Source: Pleurodeles waltl
Taxonomy: Eukaryota; Chordata; Amphibia; Caudata; Salamandridae
Reading direction: 5' to 3'
Assembly: GCF_031143425.1 (NCBI RefSeq)
Contig: NC_090438.1
Span: 775,383,138-775,447,137, forward strand
DNA length: 64,000 nucleotides
The stretch's first letter is position 1, and the number at the start of each line of letters is the position of its first letter. The notes beneath the pieces were generated by a model. That model searched no databases. It had not been told where the DNA came from and worked only from the letters and a program-made list of their open reading frames with translations. A program made the translations under genes and the position numbers. Of the stretch, positions 21,760 to 33,499 are shown piece by piece.

Positions 21760-23898
21760 TCTTGAACCTGACCCTTTTTGCAGGGTCATCCCCACACTTT
21801 TTTGCCTCCTTCCTCCTAGTTTATCTAACTGTTTGTGTTGGATTTAGGAATCTGGGCACTTTACCACTGCTAACCAGTGCTAAAGTGCATTTGATCTCTT
21901 TCTTAATTGTATTGGTGATTGGTGTATCCAGGATTGGCATATCTGATTAATCAGTAAGTCCCTAGTAAAGTACACCAGTGGTGCCCAGGGCTTGTAAATC
22001 AAATGCTACCAGTGGGCCTGCAGCACTAATTGTGCCACCCAGATGAGTAGCCCTGTAAACATATCTCAGACTTGTCATTGCAGTGTCTGTGTGTGCCATT
22101 TTGCACTTCCAGTTCGACCTGGCAAGTGTGCCCACTTGCCAGGCCCAAACCTTCCCTTATACTACATGTAAGTCACCTCTAAGTTAGGCCCAAGGCACCC
22201 CCATGGGCAGGGTGCAGTGTATTTAAAAGGTAGGACATGTTCTGATGCGTTTTACATGTCCTAATAGTGAAATATTGCCAAGTTCTGCTTCCACTATTGC
22301 AAGGCCTAACTCTCCCATAGGTTAACATGTGGATTGCCTTGAAATAGCTTTTAAGCGCAGGTTCCCATTATGAGCAGATAAAGATCTAGAATTTGGGGTC
22401 TCTGAACTCACAATTTAAAAATACATCTTTTGGTAAAGTTGGTGTTTAGATTGACTGTTAGAAAATGTCACATTTAGAAAGTGGGCATTTTCATGCTTAA
22501 TCATTCTCTGCCTCTGCTTGGCTGCTGAATACACATCTGGGTCAGACTGACATTTGGGCTATTTGTGAATTCACTCTAGAAAGTGACACAAAGAGAGCTG
22601 AGGTGTGTCCTGCATATCCTGATGAGTCTTCCTGGGCTAGATTGGGAGGGAGGGAGGGGCTAACACATGCACTTGAAAGGGCAGTGCTTCTCCTCACACA
22701 ACAGTCTCCAACAACCTAGCGTGTGGCTGGGGCAGGGCAAGAAACAGACAGGATCTTGTGCACTACAAAGACTTTCCTTTGAAGTTTGCCTACTTCAAAG
22801 GCAGAAATGAGTATAAGTATTGGACTGCTGACCCCACAACTTTAGATTACTTCTGGATCAAGAGGAACCTCTGCCAAGGAGAAGAGCTTGATGCTTGAGG
22901 AGGACCTGCCACCCTGCCTTTTGCTTTGCCGTTCTGGCCTGCTGCTTGTGCCTTGAGAATGAAAGGATTGGATTTTGCTTTCTGAAATCCTGCTTGTGAA
23001 GTTTTTCCAAGACTGAGCTTGCCCCCTGTTCTGAAGTCTCAGGAACTTCAAAGACTTCATTTGCCATTGCCTGGACTCTTCTGCTGAGAGCCCTGACTTG
23101 CTAAGGGGTGCCAAATCCAGGCACTGGGCCCTTAGAAGTAGAAGCTGGTAACCTGCAAGGGAAAATCCATGCACCGCTGTGTGCGCGTCAGACAAATTGA
23201 CGCATCGCCTGTCCCACGGCTAGGAATTCGACATAGCACCTGCCTCGGCGCTGGAGAATCGGTGGAGTGCCTATTACAAACGTGGACCCTTCGCGTAGCG
23301 CGTCAGGATTTTCCAAGCATCGACCCTGGGTGACAAAATCTTCAACATCACAGCACGGACCAGAGTCTGCTTGTCAGGAAATCAATGCATCCTTTCCCTG
23401 CGAAGAAAGAATCATACCCCTCTTTCCAGGTGGAAAAAGAATCAACGCACAGCCTCACTTGTGAGTAAGGAATTGATGCATCACTTGCTTTTCCGAAACA
23501 CACTCGCCCGTGGGGCTTTATTTTTGACGCATACCAAGTACTTCGTGTTAAAACAATGCATCCATTGATTTCTATGGATTAAGATTCTTTTTACTTTAAT
23601 AATTCATGTCTTTGCTTGTGTATGTTGGATTTTTGTTGCTTTGGTCTTGTCTGATTTAGATAAACATTGGCTATTTGTCTAAACTGGTGTGGAGTCCTTT
23701 TGTGGTGTTTTTGTGTTACTGTTATGTGCAAGTACTTTACACATTGCCTCTGAGATAAGTCTGACTGCTTGTGCCAAGCTACCAAGAGAGTGAGCAGGGG
23801 TTATCTGAGCTATACATCTACCTTACCCTGACTAGAGTGAGGGTCCCCACTTGGATGAGGTGTAAACTGACTGCCAACTAGAGAACCCATTTCTATCA
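21760..23898 (+). repeat. 3' LTR (2139 bp)
   Basis: It begins TCTTGAACCTGACCC (TG start mutated) and ends CATTTCTATCA (TAACA mutated). It is colinear with 16682-18821. A purine-rich stretch lies just before it. 23899-23903 is the right GTGAA. Confidence 0.9.
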
Positions 23899-24145
23899 GT
23901 GAAGGACCCTAAAACAGAACAAGGGAATATGAATTTTACCACATATTAAATTGAACTCAAGTGATGTCATGAGGGCCTACATAATTACATTAGTCCATGT
24001 AGGGAAACTCTGATCCACTGACATTTTTTCCTTGAATTTTCCTGCATTGACCATTCCTAACAAATTATCATAGTAGACAGAAAAGTTCCTTAGGTCACAC
24101 GTTGTACTGACATTGGAGGTTAAAATTTGTAAAGGTAAACTTACA

Positions 24146-25250
24146 CTCAGACGAGGAAGTGGTCAAACACATCTTCACATAAGTCAACTTCTTCTTCTTC
24201 ACCACTGTCATCCTCTTTGGGCATTTCAACATCCTCACCAGGGGAATAATCAATGTTCCCCTCCTCTGCAATTATAAGGATGTCTCTCCTCAGGGTGATG
24301 TTATGGAGAACGTAGCAGGCAACTGTGATTTGGCACAACCTATTGGGTGAGTAGAGGAAGGCTCCCCCGGTCTTGTCCAGGCATGTAAACCTAGCCTTCA
24401 AGAGCCCAAAGCACGCTCTTCTGGCCTCCATATTCTTTCATGGGTTTCATTGAAGCGGACTTCCCCTGGTATTGTTAGATTCCTCAGTGGTGCTAATAAC
24501 CATGGTCGATTAGGATATGCTGAGTCTCCTACATGGAAGCAGCACATCAACAGATTACTTACATATCAAGCCATAGTCCCTTCCTAATCTAGGATTCAGG
24601 CAAAAGATCAACAAGTCATGTTGTACTTACCAACAAGTCAGGCCCTCTCTGATCCAAGTTGTGACATCTGCATGGGTATATTGCTGTTCTGTAGTATGAA
24701 TGAATCATGTGTTGACCCAGGGAAGAGGGCACACCCACTTGAGATGCATAAGTCTGATAAGAAGACAACCTGCACATTCATGGAATTACATTTCTTCTGA
24801 TTATGGCCTGTTCCCTTGCACGTGGTGGCACTAAGACAATAAGTGTGGCATCTACTGCTCCAACCACTTGTGGTATTCTACCCAAAGCCTAAAATTCTCC
24901 CTTCAAGGTGGCCAAATCCTGTGGACATTGGAATCGTATCAGCTGCTGATATTTTTCATCAAGAAAGAAAGGACTTCTGGTAGCACACCACTGAAAGTTG
25001 GCTGGAACATGCCCTCAGATACTGCAACCATGTACTGAAAGGTGCCAGTGGAGACAAAATGCAGTACTGCCATGAGATTTACTATTGGCGTTATCTCTGT
25101 TGGATTCATATTGTGAGACAGGAGATCAGGATCCAACTGTTGACACACATCCTGGATATTTACCTATTTAGACAATATTGTTTCATGACGTCTGGAAAGG
25201 GCCAGAAAGCTTGAAGCTGTCACCTCCTACCCATGGCTGGGTTCAGACAT
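24146..25250 (-). pseudogene. HARBI1-type transposase of PIF/Harbinger, decayed
   Basis: Harbinger transposases are DDE nucleases that cut the element out and join it to a short target. Reading right to left: an N-terminal piece (25148-24939, NPTEITPIVNLMAVLHFVST), then in other frames a GRIPQVVGAVDATLIVLVPP stretch with the first catalytic Asp. An AG acceptor near 24530 opens a piece with GDSAYPNRPWLLAPL (second Asp). The C-terminal exon (24431-24147) has ARRACFGLLKARFTCLDK, YSPNRLCQITVACYVLHNI and an acidic tail ending at TGA 24146. The family's FGLLK and VACYVLHN blocks make this secure. Several stops and frame changes show it is dead. Confidence 0.83.
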
Positions 25251-25888
25251 CTGTATGTATAGAAAAGAAAGGATCAGATGAAATAGTCACACCATACTTT
25301 TAATGTCAAAACACATCAGACTTCTTGGAAACAGTAGAAATGACATTGGGTAATACATGTACACGCACTGGCATCAAATATTTGGACTTCAAGACATTGA
25401 ATAAAAGCTTCTTTAAAAAAAATACAGTCAACAGAGGAAATACTTCCCTGCTGCACTTTTGTTGTCAAACACAGTCAAGGTTACCATTTTATTGTGTCAT
25501 ATCTTTCCAAGAAAAGCGTTGTTCGTATTTGACATTTAGAAATGCAATAGCCTCCAATTAGAGTGCCGGTGATGCACTAACAATTGAAAAATGTGCAGCT
25601 TCACACCTCAAAATGGCAGCTGCCTGACATTGCCATCAGGACATTGGCTACCTGACGGCCGTCAGCAGAAGTTGACCGTGTAGTAGGTGGTAGCCTCCAC
25701 GACAGGCCCTGCCATAGACTAACATGTGTGACGGGTATGCACAAAAGCTGATAGTTTCTGTCTCTGTCACGGAACCCATCTGCCTCGTACTTGTATGCCA
25801 CATTGTGAAAAAACACACACTTGTCTCCTAACTACAGCATCAAGAACTCCCCATTTTTTGCTGCTATTACCGATCTCTGGGAGCCAGA
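25251..25888. promoter_or_regulatory. Divergent intergenic region of Harbinger element
   Basis: It lies between the transposase (leftward) and the Myb-like gene (rightward), so it should have held both promoters. AATGGCAGCTGCCTGAC at about 25613 matches AATGGCGGCTGCCTGAC in the region upstream of the Myb-like gene at 49779 (minus strand, near 50065). This is a conserved upstream block shared by two Harbinger copies. Confidence 0.55.
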
Positions 25889-26030
25889 ATGCCAGGCAAA
25901 GCATGTGTCAGGATGACCGCCTTCTCTCCTGAGGAGCTGAAGCTCCTTGCCAGGGAGGTTCTGTCCCTGTACAGTCAGCTCTATGGGATCCTAGAGGAAC
26001 AGGCACATGAGGATTTCTGGAGATGTAAGT
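25889..26030 (+). pseudogene. Harbinger Myb/SANT-like gene, exon 1
   Basis: It starts MPGKACVRMTAFSPEELKLL and continues REVLSLYSQLYGILEEQ, matching the first exon at 49779 (AFTSEELEKLVDGVLPQYTQMYG). This is the first helix of the Myb/SANT-like domain that Harbinger accessory proteins use to bind the element ends and bring in the transposase. A GTAAGT follows at about 26024. I could not find the second domain exon, so this copy looks broken. Confidence 0.68.
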
Positions 26031-26973
26031 TGATCAGACACTGCTTGATGCTGTGTGTGGTGTATTGCTTTGTGCTGAAGGATGCAACTAGATTTATCCT
26101 CACAAGGCAAGTACTGTTGTGGGCAGACACATTTCTGCATGCAGAGAAAGGGGTTGCCAGCATTTTCACAATAACATGAGGGATAGTTTCACAAAACATG
26201 TGCCATGTCTTGATTGAGTCAGGTGGGATGGTACATCACAAATGTGTGTAGTGAATGTAGGTTTGATTACTGGTAACTGTGGCAAACTACATAATTATAA
26301 TGAAGTTGATATATCAGACTTGACATTGGTAAGTTGGTGCTATGACAATATGAGAATGTGCGTCTGCACCAAAAGTATTGACATTCTATCTATAGTGGTA
26401 TCATTCCTTATCCGACACAATGTGAAAGCAGTTTGTCCAGCAAGGGTCCTTAGTCCTTAACAAATGTGCATATAAGCCAGTCTATGATTGCCACTGTGAC
26501 TTTCTATGCCAAACTGTATTGTTTGCAACAGACAGGAATGTGTCCACATTGGTGAGAGAGTTATGCAACCCACAGACAATATTTTGGTGTCCTTAGTATT
26601 GCCCAGAGTAGCAATTGATGATGGAGAGCAATGTCATACTGAAAGGGACATTTGGATATGAAAGGTAACATCACATAGATGTTGTGGTGTCCCATCTTGA
26701 GCAGTCAATATCCATCCAAAAATCTTTCCCTCTGGGAGAAGTGCATCAATTTTAGCTCTGTGGTTCAGAGATGTAGGCAGACCTATGTGTTTTCTCATAC
26801 GGTTGAAACCCATAGTTATGGAGTGAACTGCAAGTGTATAAGTGACAAAGGCATACGTGATATGGAAGCTGAGATGGGGGATTAATGAACTTGTTGCAAA
26901 TGATGTGTGATGTACATTGATGTTCAATTGTATTCTCACAGGTACTCTATAAGTGTTGTCTCTGTGTTTTCAG

Positions 26974-28030
26974 CATCAACTGGGCAAGGGGAAGGTGGCA
27001 GCGGCCACATTCGTGGGGATGAAGCTGGCCACTGGGGATCGGGTGTTGACACCACAGACACTGAGGGACCCAGTAGAATGGAGGGTGAGGGGAGTGGCAT
27101 GGAGACCACCCAGTGACTCTATATCTTCCTCGGGCCTCCTATGAAGACCTGTCCCTAGTGGGGGCGAACCTGGAGAGATTGTGACACCTGTGTCTTCATC
27201 CGTCCCCCATTCCAATCTCCACCCTCTCTCTTGCTCCTCACCCAGTTGACAGTAGCCGCCCTCCTAAAAGGGGCACTATCACCTTTGCTGCAGGCACCTC
27301 TGCCCCCGTCCCGGGTGTCCTAAGATCAGTTGTTGATCTTTTAAGAACGATCACTGTAGGCCTGACTGCACTATTGAATGCCATCCAGGGGCTGGCTGGC
27401 CAGAACACCCAGATGCTGGCTTACCCGGATGGCATTCACAGTGCCCAGTCTGGCCTAGATTGGCCATTCCAGGGTCTGGCCTCCTCATCGGCTGCAGCCT
27501 CCTACCCACCTCAACCTCGTGACCAGATTCCTACCCCTTCCCCATCCCAAATCCCTCAACCCAGCCCAGTCCAAAGCACATTCAAACATATCCACACACC
27601 CACAACCACAAGCAGCACATCCCAACACCAACTCTGCAAAAAACACAAGCACAGACACACATGCAGACATCACCACCACGAGCACACCCCCAGTCAGTGC
27701 ATCCACCACAATACAACCACACATCCTCGCCACCACACCCACAGGCACAACACCGACCACTACAGCAACACCCACACATGCCACAGGCACATCCTCAGTC
27801 AGTGCACCCACCATGATGCAACCACACACCTCTAACACTACCACACCTAGAGACATAACACCCACCACTACAATAATACCTGCACATACCACAAGCACAC
27901 CCCCAGTCAGTGCTCCCACCGTGACACAACCACATACTCCCACCACACCCACAGACACAACACCTACCTCTAAAGCAACACTCACACACACCATAAGCAC
28001 ACTCCAACTTAGCACACCCACCAGCAGATA
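26974..28030 (+). pseudogene. Harbinger Myb/SANT-like gene, last exon
   Basis: Behind a TTTTCAG acceptor the sequence is colinear with 32780-33490 and with the minus-strand exon at 48810. All have an ESS/GEG-rich acidic part, then SRPPKRGTITFAAGTSAP, then VVDLLRTITVGLTALLNAIQGLAGQ (amphipathic, probably for multimerisation), then a Pro/Thr/His-rich tail. Stops near 27113 and 27180 and frame changes break it. The Thr/Pro tail stays open to 28029 as 36-residue repeats. Confidence 0.72.
27680..28020 (+). repeat. About 108 bp coding-type tandem repeat, 3 copies
   Basis: Each unit encodes TSTPPVSAxT..QPHT followed by a TTPTxTTPT stretch; copies start near 27683, 27791 and 27896. The period is a multiple of three, so the frame is kept through the array. 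It forms the Thr/Pro tail of the Myb-like protein. Confidence 0.7.
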
Positions 28031-28350
28031 ATCATGTACCAGCACACTCAGAGATACCACACCAATACATACCACATCCACCACATACACATCCACGCAC
28101 ACATACTCGACACAAATGCCCACACTCACCTACCTAACAATCAGTAAAATACACAAATCTAAAATTACAGCACATACACCAGACCCTCAAGCACCCGCAC
28201 CTTCAACACACACACGCACAATAGACACAGCCACTCCCTCTACCTCCCAGACCCAACCCTCTCATGAGCATCATACCCATTTTCCTAAGGAGAGCCTACT
28301 TTTTTCCTTGGCCCTGACCCCTTCCACATCCCACCCCTACCAAGTATAAA
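28031..28350. other. CA-rich end of Harbinger copy
   Basis: CA-rich sequence continuing from the Myb-like gene's tail, with no recognised terminal repeat. It ends at the TGTTAGGG start proposed for the next LTR. Confidence 0.4.
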
Positions 28351-28606
28351 TGTTAGGGTTTGTGCACAGCAAAGAGCATGTCCCCTCTCACTGCACTAGT
28401 GGGTTCTGTAATAGCTCCCTTTTAAACTTACTATTGAAAGCCTTTCTTGTTATCTCACCTTCCTCCTCCCCCTAGGCTTCTGTGTATGTTGTTTAATGTG
28501 CTGTTTTGTTTACACATTGGGCCTTGCTCTTACCAAGGCTTCTTTAAAACACTCCTCCCTAGGCCATGTGTTAATTCAACTCATTTGCATAATAACTGAA
28601 ACTTTG

Positions 28607-28744
28607 CACACCTTTCAAGAACATGTGCAGCAGGTGAGGACCACACCCAGCTCTTCAAACCACACCCAGCTCTGCACACCTTTCAAGAACATGTGCAGCA
28701 TGTGAGGACCACACCCAGCCCTTCAAACCACACCCAGCTCTTCG
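28607..28744 (+). repeat. 68 bp direct repeat upstream of TATA box
   Basis: CACACCTTTCAAGAACATGT starts at 28607 and again at 28675, each followed by GCAGCA(G/T)GTGAGGACCACACCC and two CAAACCACACCCAGC words. Duplicated blocks in U3 often act as enhancers in LTRs. Here that is inferred from position only. Confidence 0.75.
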
Positions 28745-28762
28745 AACCACACCCAGCCCTGT

Positions 28763-28771
28763 CTATAAAAG
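28763..28771 (+). promoter_or_regulatory. TATA box of gypsy LTR
   Basis: TATAAAAGG lies just after the duplicated CCACACCC-rich blocks and before a C-rich start region. It probably directs the element's transcript. Confidence 0.6.
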
Positions 28772-29845
28772 GCAGCCCCCGAGCCTCACCCAGTGCTTGT
28801 GCTCGTCTACCTCCTGCTTACCTGAGAACAGACCCCTCGGCGCTGGCACTCCTGCTCTCTACAGACTTTCATTGGCTTCAATGGGCGCAGCTGCTGGCTC
28901 TTCCTTCTTCCGGTTTCCGGTTCCTCCTTGCCTCAGCCTCTCTCCTACAAGCAACCTGCAAAAGAGAAAGAAGACAAGGTTAGACTGATCAGTATCTCTT
29001 GTCAGCAACAAGTAAGTGCAAAACTTTGTATTACCTGAAAGAACTTTGACAACAATATCTGGATTCGTGAATAGACAATTTGAAACAAGATACCTTCCAC
29101 GAACATTGTGATTCAAACTCTTTGTTACAAGAATACTTTGCGGAACTTTGTGAAGCAAACATTTTTTTTATGGAACTTTTAAGAATCGAACAGTGGAAAC
29201 CATTAACAGCAAGGCAAACAGTAAATCAAAGACTTGCACAAATTACATGCTGTATTTTGATGTAAAAGTACAGTATTTGTTTTATAAAAGATTCTGGAAA
29301 TATGGGAAAAGTGAGTCTGCTATTGGGAATTTAGGCTTTAGTTATATTAAGATTAATGTTTGATATTGGTAATTCTGATAACGGTATTTGTTTAATCTTT
29401 TAGAAGCTTTAGAGTAATAGAAAGCACATCCCAGAGCAGTAACACATTCCAAACCTGGAAACTAGAGACCAGGATCCAAGAGGTACTTTTAGAAGAGAAT
29501 TTCTAATAAATAAAGGGATAGTCAGGAACCCAGTTAGGAATAGGTTGTACTTATCTGTTCTTTGTTTATGTTTCATTAGGCACCAGTTTCTACAGCAGTC
29601 AGAAAGGGCCGCAGATTTGTGCAGCACTTCAACAGTGGAAACGCAAGAACGGTGTTGTCTCTTTATTTTATTTTATCCACTTCCCCCCTTCCCTTGAGCT
29701 TCTGTTCTTAGTGCACTAGTGTGCTGGAACAAGCAGTTTCAGGGTGGGGTCGGATTGTCTTCAACCTCCATCAGAACTGAACAAGGACTCAGGTGAGCTG
29801 GGCTTTGACAGAAGCACAAGCCTTAAATTTCAGTTCTGGTGGACG

Positions 29846-30916
29846 ATGAATACCGGGGAAGAAATAGAGGGCATTGACGTCACGGATATGGCGCAGGCCC
29901 TAAATGAGGACTTGGCTCATAATGAATCAGTGTCTGGCATCTTGCAACATATGCAAGAGGAAATAGAGAGATTAAAGATGGAGAATACCTCTTTAAAACA
30001 GGATTTAAGCAGGTATAAATTTAAGGGATCTCAGTGGAACACAGCTTTTATGCCTTTGTTTAAAACCTCCTCAGAGACAGGGGCGCCATCAAAATATACA
30101 ACTTTGCCTCCCCCAGTTGAAGTCACTGTTAATGTTCCTAATGCTGTGCCCTTAGCAGCACCTGAACGTTTTCATGGAGATAGTAACAAATTCCATGTTT
30201 TTATCAATCAATGTCAATTACACTTCATTTGTAAGCCACAACAGTTCCCTACTGATGCTACGAAAGTGGCATTCGTCTTGTCTTATTTGGGTGGCACAGC
30301 AGCCAATTGGTCAATTCCTTTCGTGGAGAGAGATGATCCCATCCTCCAGAATTGGAATCAATTTAAACGTACCATGACCAGCCTTTTTGCAAAACACACT
30401 TTCATGCAGGCAAGTGATAATGAGCTTTTAAATCTTAAACAAGGTAACAAGGATTTATTGACCTATCTCACTAGTTTTAATCGTTTACTCACCGAGACAC
30501 AGTGGCCAGAAGAAAAGCGTGTCTCCCTTTTTTATAAAGGTTTGAGAGACGAGTTAAAAGACGCGCTGGCTCATATAGTTGATTTGCCAGAAGACTATTC
30601 GGACTTTGTAGATTTAGTTGTGAAATTAGAACATAGACTAGGAGAAAGAAAGGGAGATAAATAGAAACTGGAATCACAGTTAACTTTTATTCGACACGAG
30701 AAGAAAGACCCAGGTAATAAACTCCCTGAACCTATGCAAATAGGGATACTCAGAGGTCCACTCACATCAGAGGAAAAAGAAAGAAGGAGAAAACTTCAAT
30801 TATGTTTATATTGTGGAAGGGCAGGTCACTTTGCCAGAGAATGTCCAGTAAAGCCTAAAAATCCACGAAAGGGTGCTGTTTCTTCCACCTCCTCAACTGA
30901 ATCGGGAAACGATTAA
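29846..30916 (+). pseudogene. gag: Gypsy Gag with zinc knuckle, one internal stop
   Basis: Structural protein of the retrotransposon particle. From ATG 29846 (an earlier in-frame ATG lies at 29744): an acidic start, a coiled coil (ILQHMQEEIERLKMENTSLK, residues about 32-60), then a capsid-like domain (APERFHGDSNKFHVFINQCQ; GGTAANWSIP; LFYKGLRDELKDAL). A TAG at 30662-30664 interrupts it. The same frame continues through a CCHC knuckle [14 protein letters not shown] (30806-30847) to TAA 30916. One stop and no frameshift in about 357 codons suggests a fairly young copy. Readthrough is possible but unproven. Confidence 0.85.
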
Positions 30917-30984
30917 GCTCGACAAGGGGAGAGGTTACTTGTTCGAGAAAACATCTTAATCAAACCTCTAATGCTGCAGCCTTC

Positions 30985-32253
30985 ATGGTACCGCACATAC
31001 CTAAACATTTCATAATTCAGGTTGTTTTAATTGTTACTACCCAAGTGAGGCATTCTCTCCCTGTCCTACTGGACACAGGCGCGACAGGAAATTTTGTGGA
31101 TAATAAGTTAGCTGAAAACTTAGGACTTCCTATGTGCCTAAAGCCTTGTCCAGAAACAGTATGTGCAGTGGATGGGTCAGAATTGACCTCTGGATTAATC
31201 ACAAAACAAACAAGTCCACTTGTTATGGTCTGTCAGAACGGGCATACAGAGATGATTAGCTTTGATCTGATAGATACTCCTAATTTTGGTTTGATTCTCG
31301 GGGTACCCTGGTTAACAACTCATAACCCAAAAATTGATTGGGTGAATAGAACTGTTACTTTGGATTCCTCTTTCTGTAGAACCAATTGCTATCAAGAAGC
31401 AGGTACAGAACAGAGCACAGTATTACACTGTGCTAGTGTTACACAAGATGAACCAAGTCTCCCTCCTGAATATTCTGACTTTAAAGATGTCTTTGATCCA
31501 GTAAAGGCTAGTGTGCTGCCCCCACATCGGTCTTATGACTGTCGTATAGATCTTATCCCAGGGGCCCCTTTACCTAATAACAGAGTATATGCTTTGACTG
31601 ACGAAGAAACCAAATACTTAAGAACCTACCTAGATGACCTACTACAGTCTGGGTTCATCCGTCATTCCACATCTCCGGTGTCATCTCCACTCTTTTTTAT
31701 CCCAAAGCCGGATAAATCCCTGCGCGCGTGTATCGATTATAGAGGACTAAATAAGGCTACAATAAAGAATAAATATCCTCTTCCTCTAATACCTGTGTTG
31801 TTGGATCAATTAAGACATTCTACTGTATACACTAAACTAGATCTGCGGGGAGCTTACCACCTGGTCCGAGTAAAAGAGGGGGATGAGTGGAAGACAGCTT
31901 TCAAGACAAAGTTTGGTTTATTTGAGTACACAGTAATGCCCTTTGGGTTATGTAATGCCCCTGCGGCCTTTCAGTTCTTTATAAATGAGGTCCTACACGA
32001 ATTCCTGGACGTTTGTGTCATAGTATACATAGACGACATCCTCATTTACTCTAAGAACTCAGAAGAACATACCCAACATGTTCGTGCAGTATTATCAAAG
32101 TTAAAAGAAAATCATCTTTTTGCTAAGTTAGAAAAGTGTACTTTTAATGTCAGCAAGGTGGACTTTTTAGGATACTGCCTGTCACCTCAAGGAATAACTA
32201 TGGATGTAAAGAAATCAGTGCTATTGCTGATTGGCCAGAACCATCCTCTGTAA
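30985..32253 (+). pseudogene. pol: Gypsy Pol: protease and reverse transcriptase
   Basis: 422 codons. A retropepsin comes first, with VLLDTGATGNFVDNKLAENL (active-site Asp-Thr-Gly, residues about 28-30) and a GLILGVPWL flap-end block. The reverse transcriptase shows KPDKSLRACIDYRGLN, YTKLDLRGAYH (first catalytic Asp), FGLCNAPAAFQ and IVYIDDILIYSK (YxDD, residue about 346). It replicates the element's RNA. A frameshift near 32210 ends the frame; the continuation (DWPEPSSVKDIQKFLGFANCYRRFI) is visible in another frame to 32468, with one stop at 32367. Confidence 0.9.
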
Positions 32254-32468
32254 AAGATATTCAGAAATTTCTGGGTTTCGCCAATTGTTATAGGAGGTTT
32301 ATTGCACATTTTGCAGACATTGCGGCCCCAATAACTACCTTGTTGCGGAAAGGGCAACGATTTCTTTAGACTGATGAGGCGGCACACGCCTTTCAACTCC
32401 TAAAACAAAAATTCACTTCAGCCCCAATTCTGAAACATCCTGATCCTGACTTGCCCTTTTTTGTTGAA

Positions 32469-33490
32469 GGTTGATTTGTTGATACACAGTGATGATTTGT
32501 ATAGGGATAGCATTTTGATGTCTTGGGTATGAATAGTGTGTGTTACAGCTGATTTGATGGGATGCTGATGTAGTGATCAGATGGTTGCCTTATGTTGTGG
32601 TGATACTGTTGTCATATTGGATATTTGGAAGTATGTAGTTGTGACATGATGTAGACTCAAATTGTTCCTAACTGGGGCTTTTTTAGACATAGATGTTTTG
32701 TGAATGTTGTGCATAGTGTAACATATGTGTATGTTAAGAATGTGATGACCCTCTCTCTGTCGCTGTTTCTCTGCATCAGCATCGGCTGGTGATGGAGACA
32801 GGGCACAGCCAAGTGGGGAACCTGCTGGCCACAGGACCCGGAGTGCTCATACCACCAACACTGAGGGACCTAGTGGCCCAGAGGGCGAGGGGAGTGCCAT
32901 GGGGGAGACAGGATCCACGTCTTCATCTTCGGAATTCTCTTCCAGTGGACACTCTCTGGTGGTGGCGGACCCATCTGGGACCACCCCAGAACCATTTCTG
33001 TCTGCCACCTCCCTTACTACCACTGCCCTCCCTTTAGCTCCACACCCAGTTGGCCGTGCCCGCTCACCCAAGAGGGTGGGCGTCTCCTTTGCTGCTGGCA
33101 CCTCTGCCCCCCTGTCAGCCCTGCTACCCTCAGTGAGGAGGCTATTGACCTCCTGAGGTCGATCTCTGAGGATCAGTCGACCATTGTGAATGCCATCCAG
33201 CGACTGGCAACTCAGATCCAGCAGAGTAATGCATTCCTGGAGGGCATTCACAGTGCACTGGCTGGCCTACAGCGATCCTTTCAGGCTCTGACCTCCACAC
33301 TGACGGCAGCCAGTCACCCTTTGTCTACCGTCCCCCCTCCAACTTAATCTTCCCAATACCAAACCCCTATTCCCCGACCCAGCCAAAGCACACAGACAGA
33401 CAAGCATGCATCCACCTCAACATCCATGGGTAGCTCAGACAAACTCAAGCACCACAAAACACACCACTGGTATGCACAGAAGCAACATAC
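32469..33490 (+). pseudogene. Harbinger Myb-like gene fragment (intron and last exon)
   Basis: 32469-32779 resembles intron sequence (T/G-rich, ending CTGCATCAG). From 32780 the exon reads ASAGDGDRAQPSGEP, then serine/acidic runs, RSPKRVGVSFAAGTSAP, and in a shifted frame EEAIDLLRSISEDQSTIVNAIQ. It is colinear with 26974 onward and with the minus strand of 48810-47700. The fragment has no first exons and directly abuts truncated gypsy on the left and retroviral sequence on the right. Confidence 0.75.
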
Positions 33491-33499
33491 ACCTGCACA

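Larger units (their letters stand above)
16682..23898 (+). mobile_element. Large LTR retrotransposon derivative without intact genes
   Basis: Two direct repeats, 16682-18821 (2140 bp) and 21760-23898 (2139 bp), share order and most sequence along their full length. They are flanked outside by GTGAA at 16677-16681 and 23899-23903, a 5 bp target duplication. The interior (2938 bp) begins TTGGTGATCAGTGG, as expected for a primer-binding region, and ends in GATGAGGAGTAG, a purine-rich tract. There is no reverse transcriptase, integrase or protease inside, so it depended on another element for movement. Visible LTR-LTR divergence implies an old insertion. Confidence 0.9.
28351..29740 (+). repeat. 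5' LTR and leader of the gypsy element (end unresolved)
   Basis: TGTTAGGG at 28351 is a plausible LTR start, and a TATA box lies 412 bp in. Between here and gag I found no convincing TG...CA end or tRNA-like primer site, so the LTR/leader boundary is open. AATAAATAAAG near 29508 could be the polyadenylation signal. Confidence 0.5.
28351..32468 (+). mobile_element. Ty3/gypsy element, 3'-truncated
   Basis: A 5' LTR-like region with TATA box, a gag with coiled coil and capsid-like part, a CCHC zinc knuckle, a retropepsin and a reverse transcriptase follow in order on the plus strand. The sequence stops inside the early RNase H/connection region at about 32468, where Harbinger intron sequence begins. 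The gag/pol type is like the vertebrate sushi-type gypsy group; that subgroup call is an inference. No 3' LTR is present. Confidence 0.85.

Noticed and set aside
27485..28129. 214-codon minus-strand frame rich in Val, Cys and Gly
   Set aside because: Complement of the CA-rich Thr/Pro tail of the Myb-like gene; pure composition effect.
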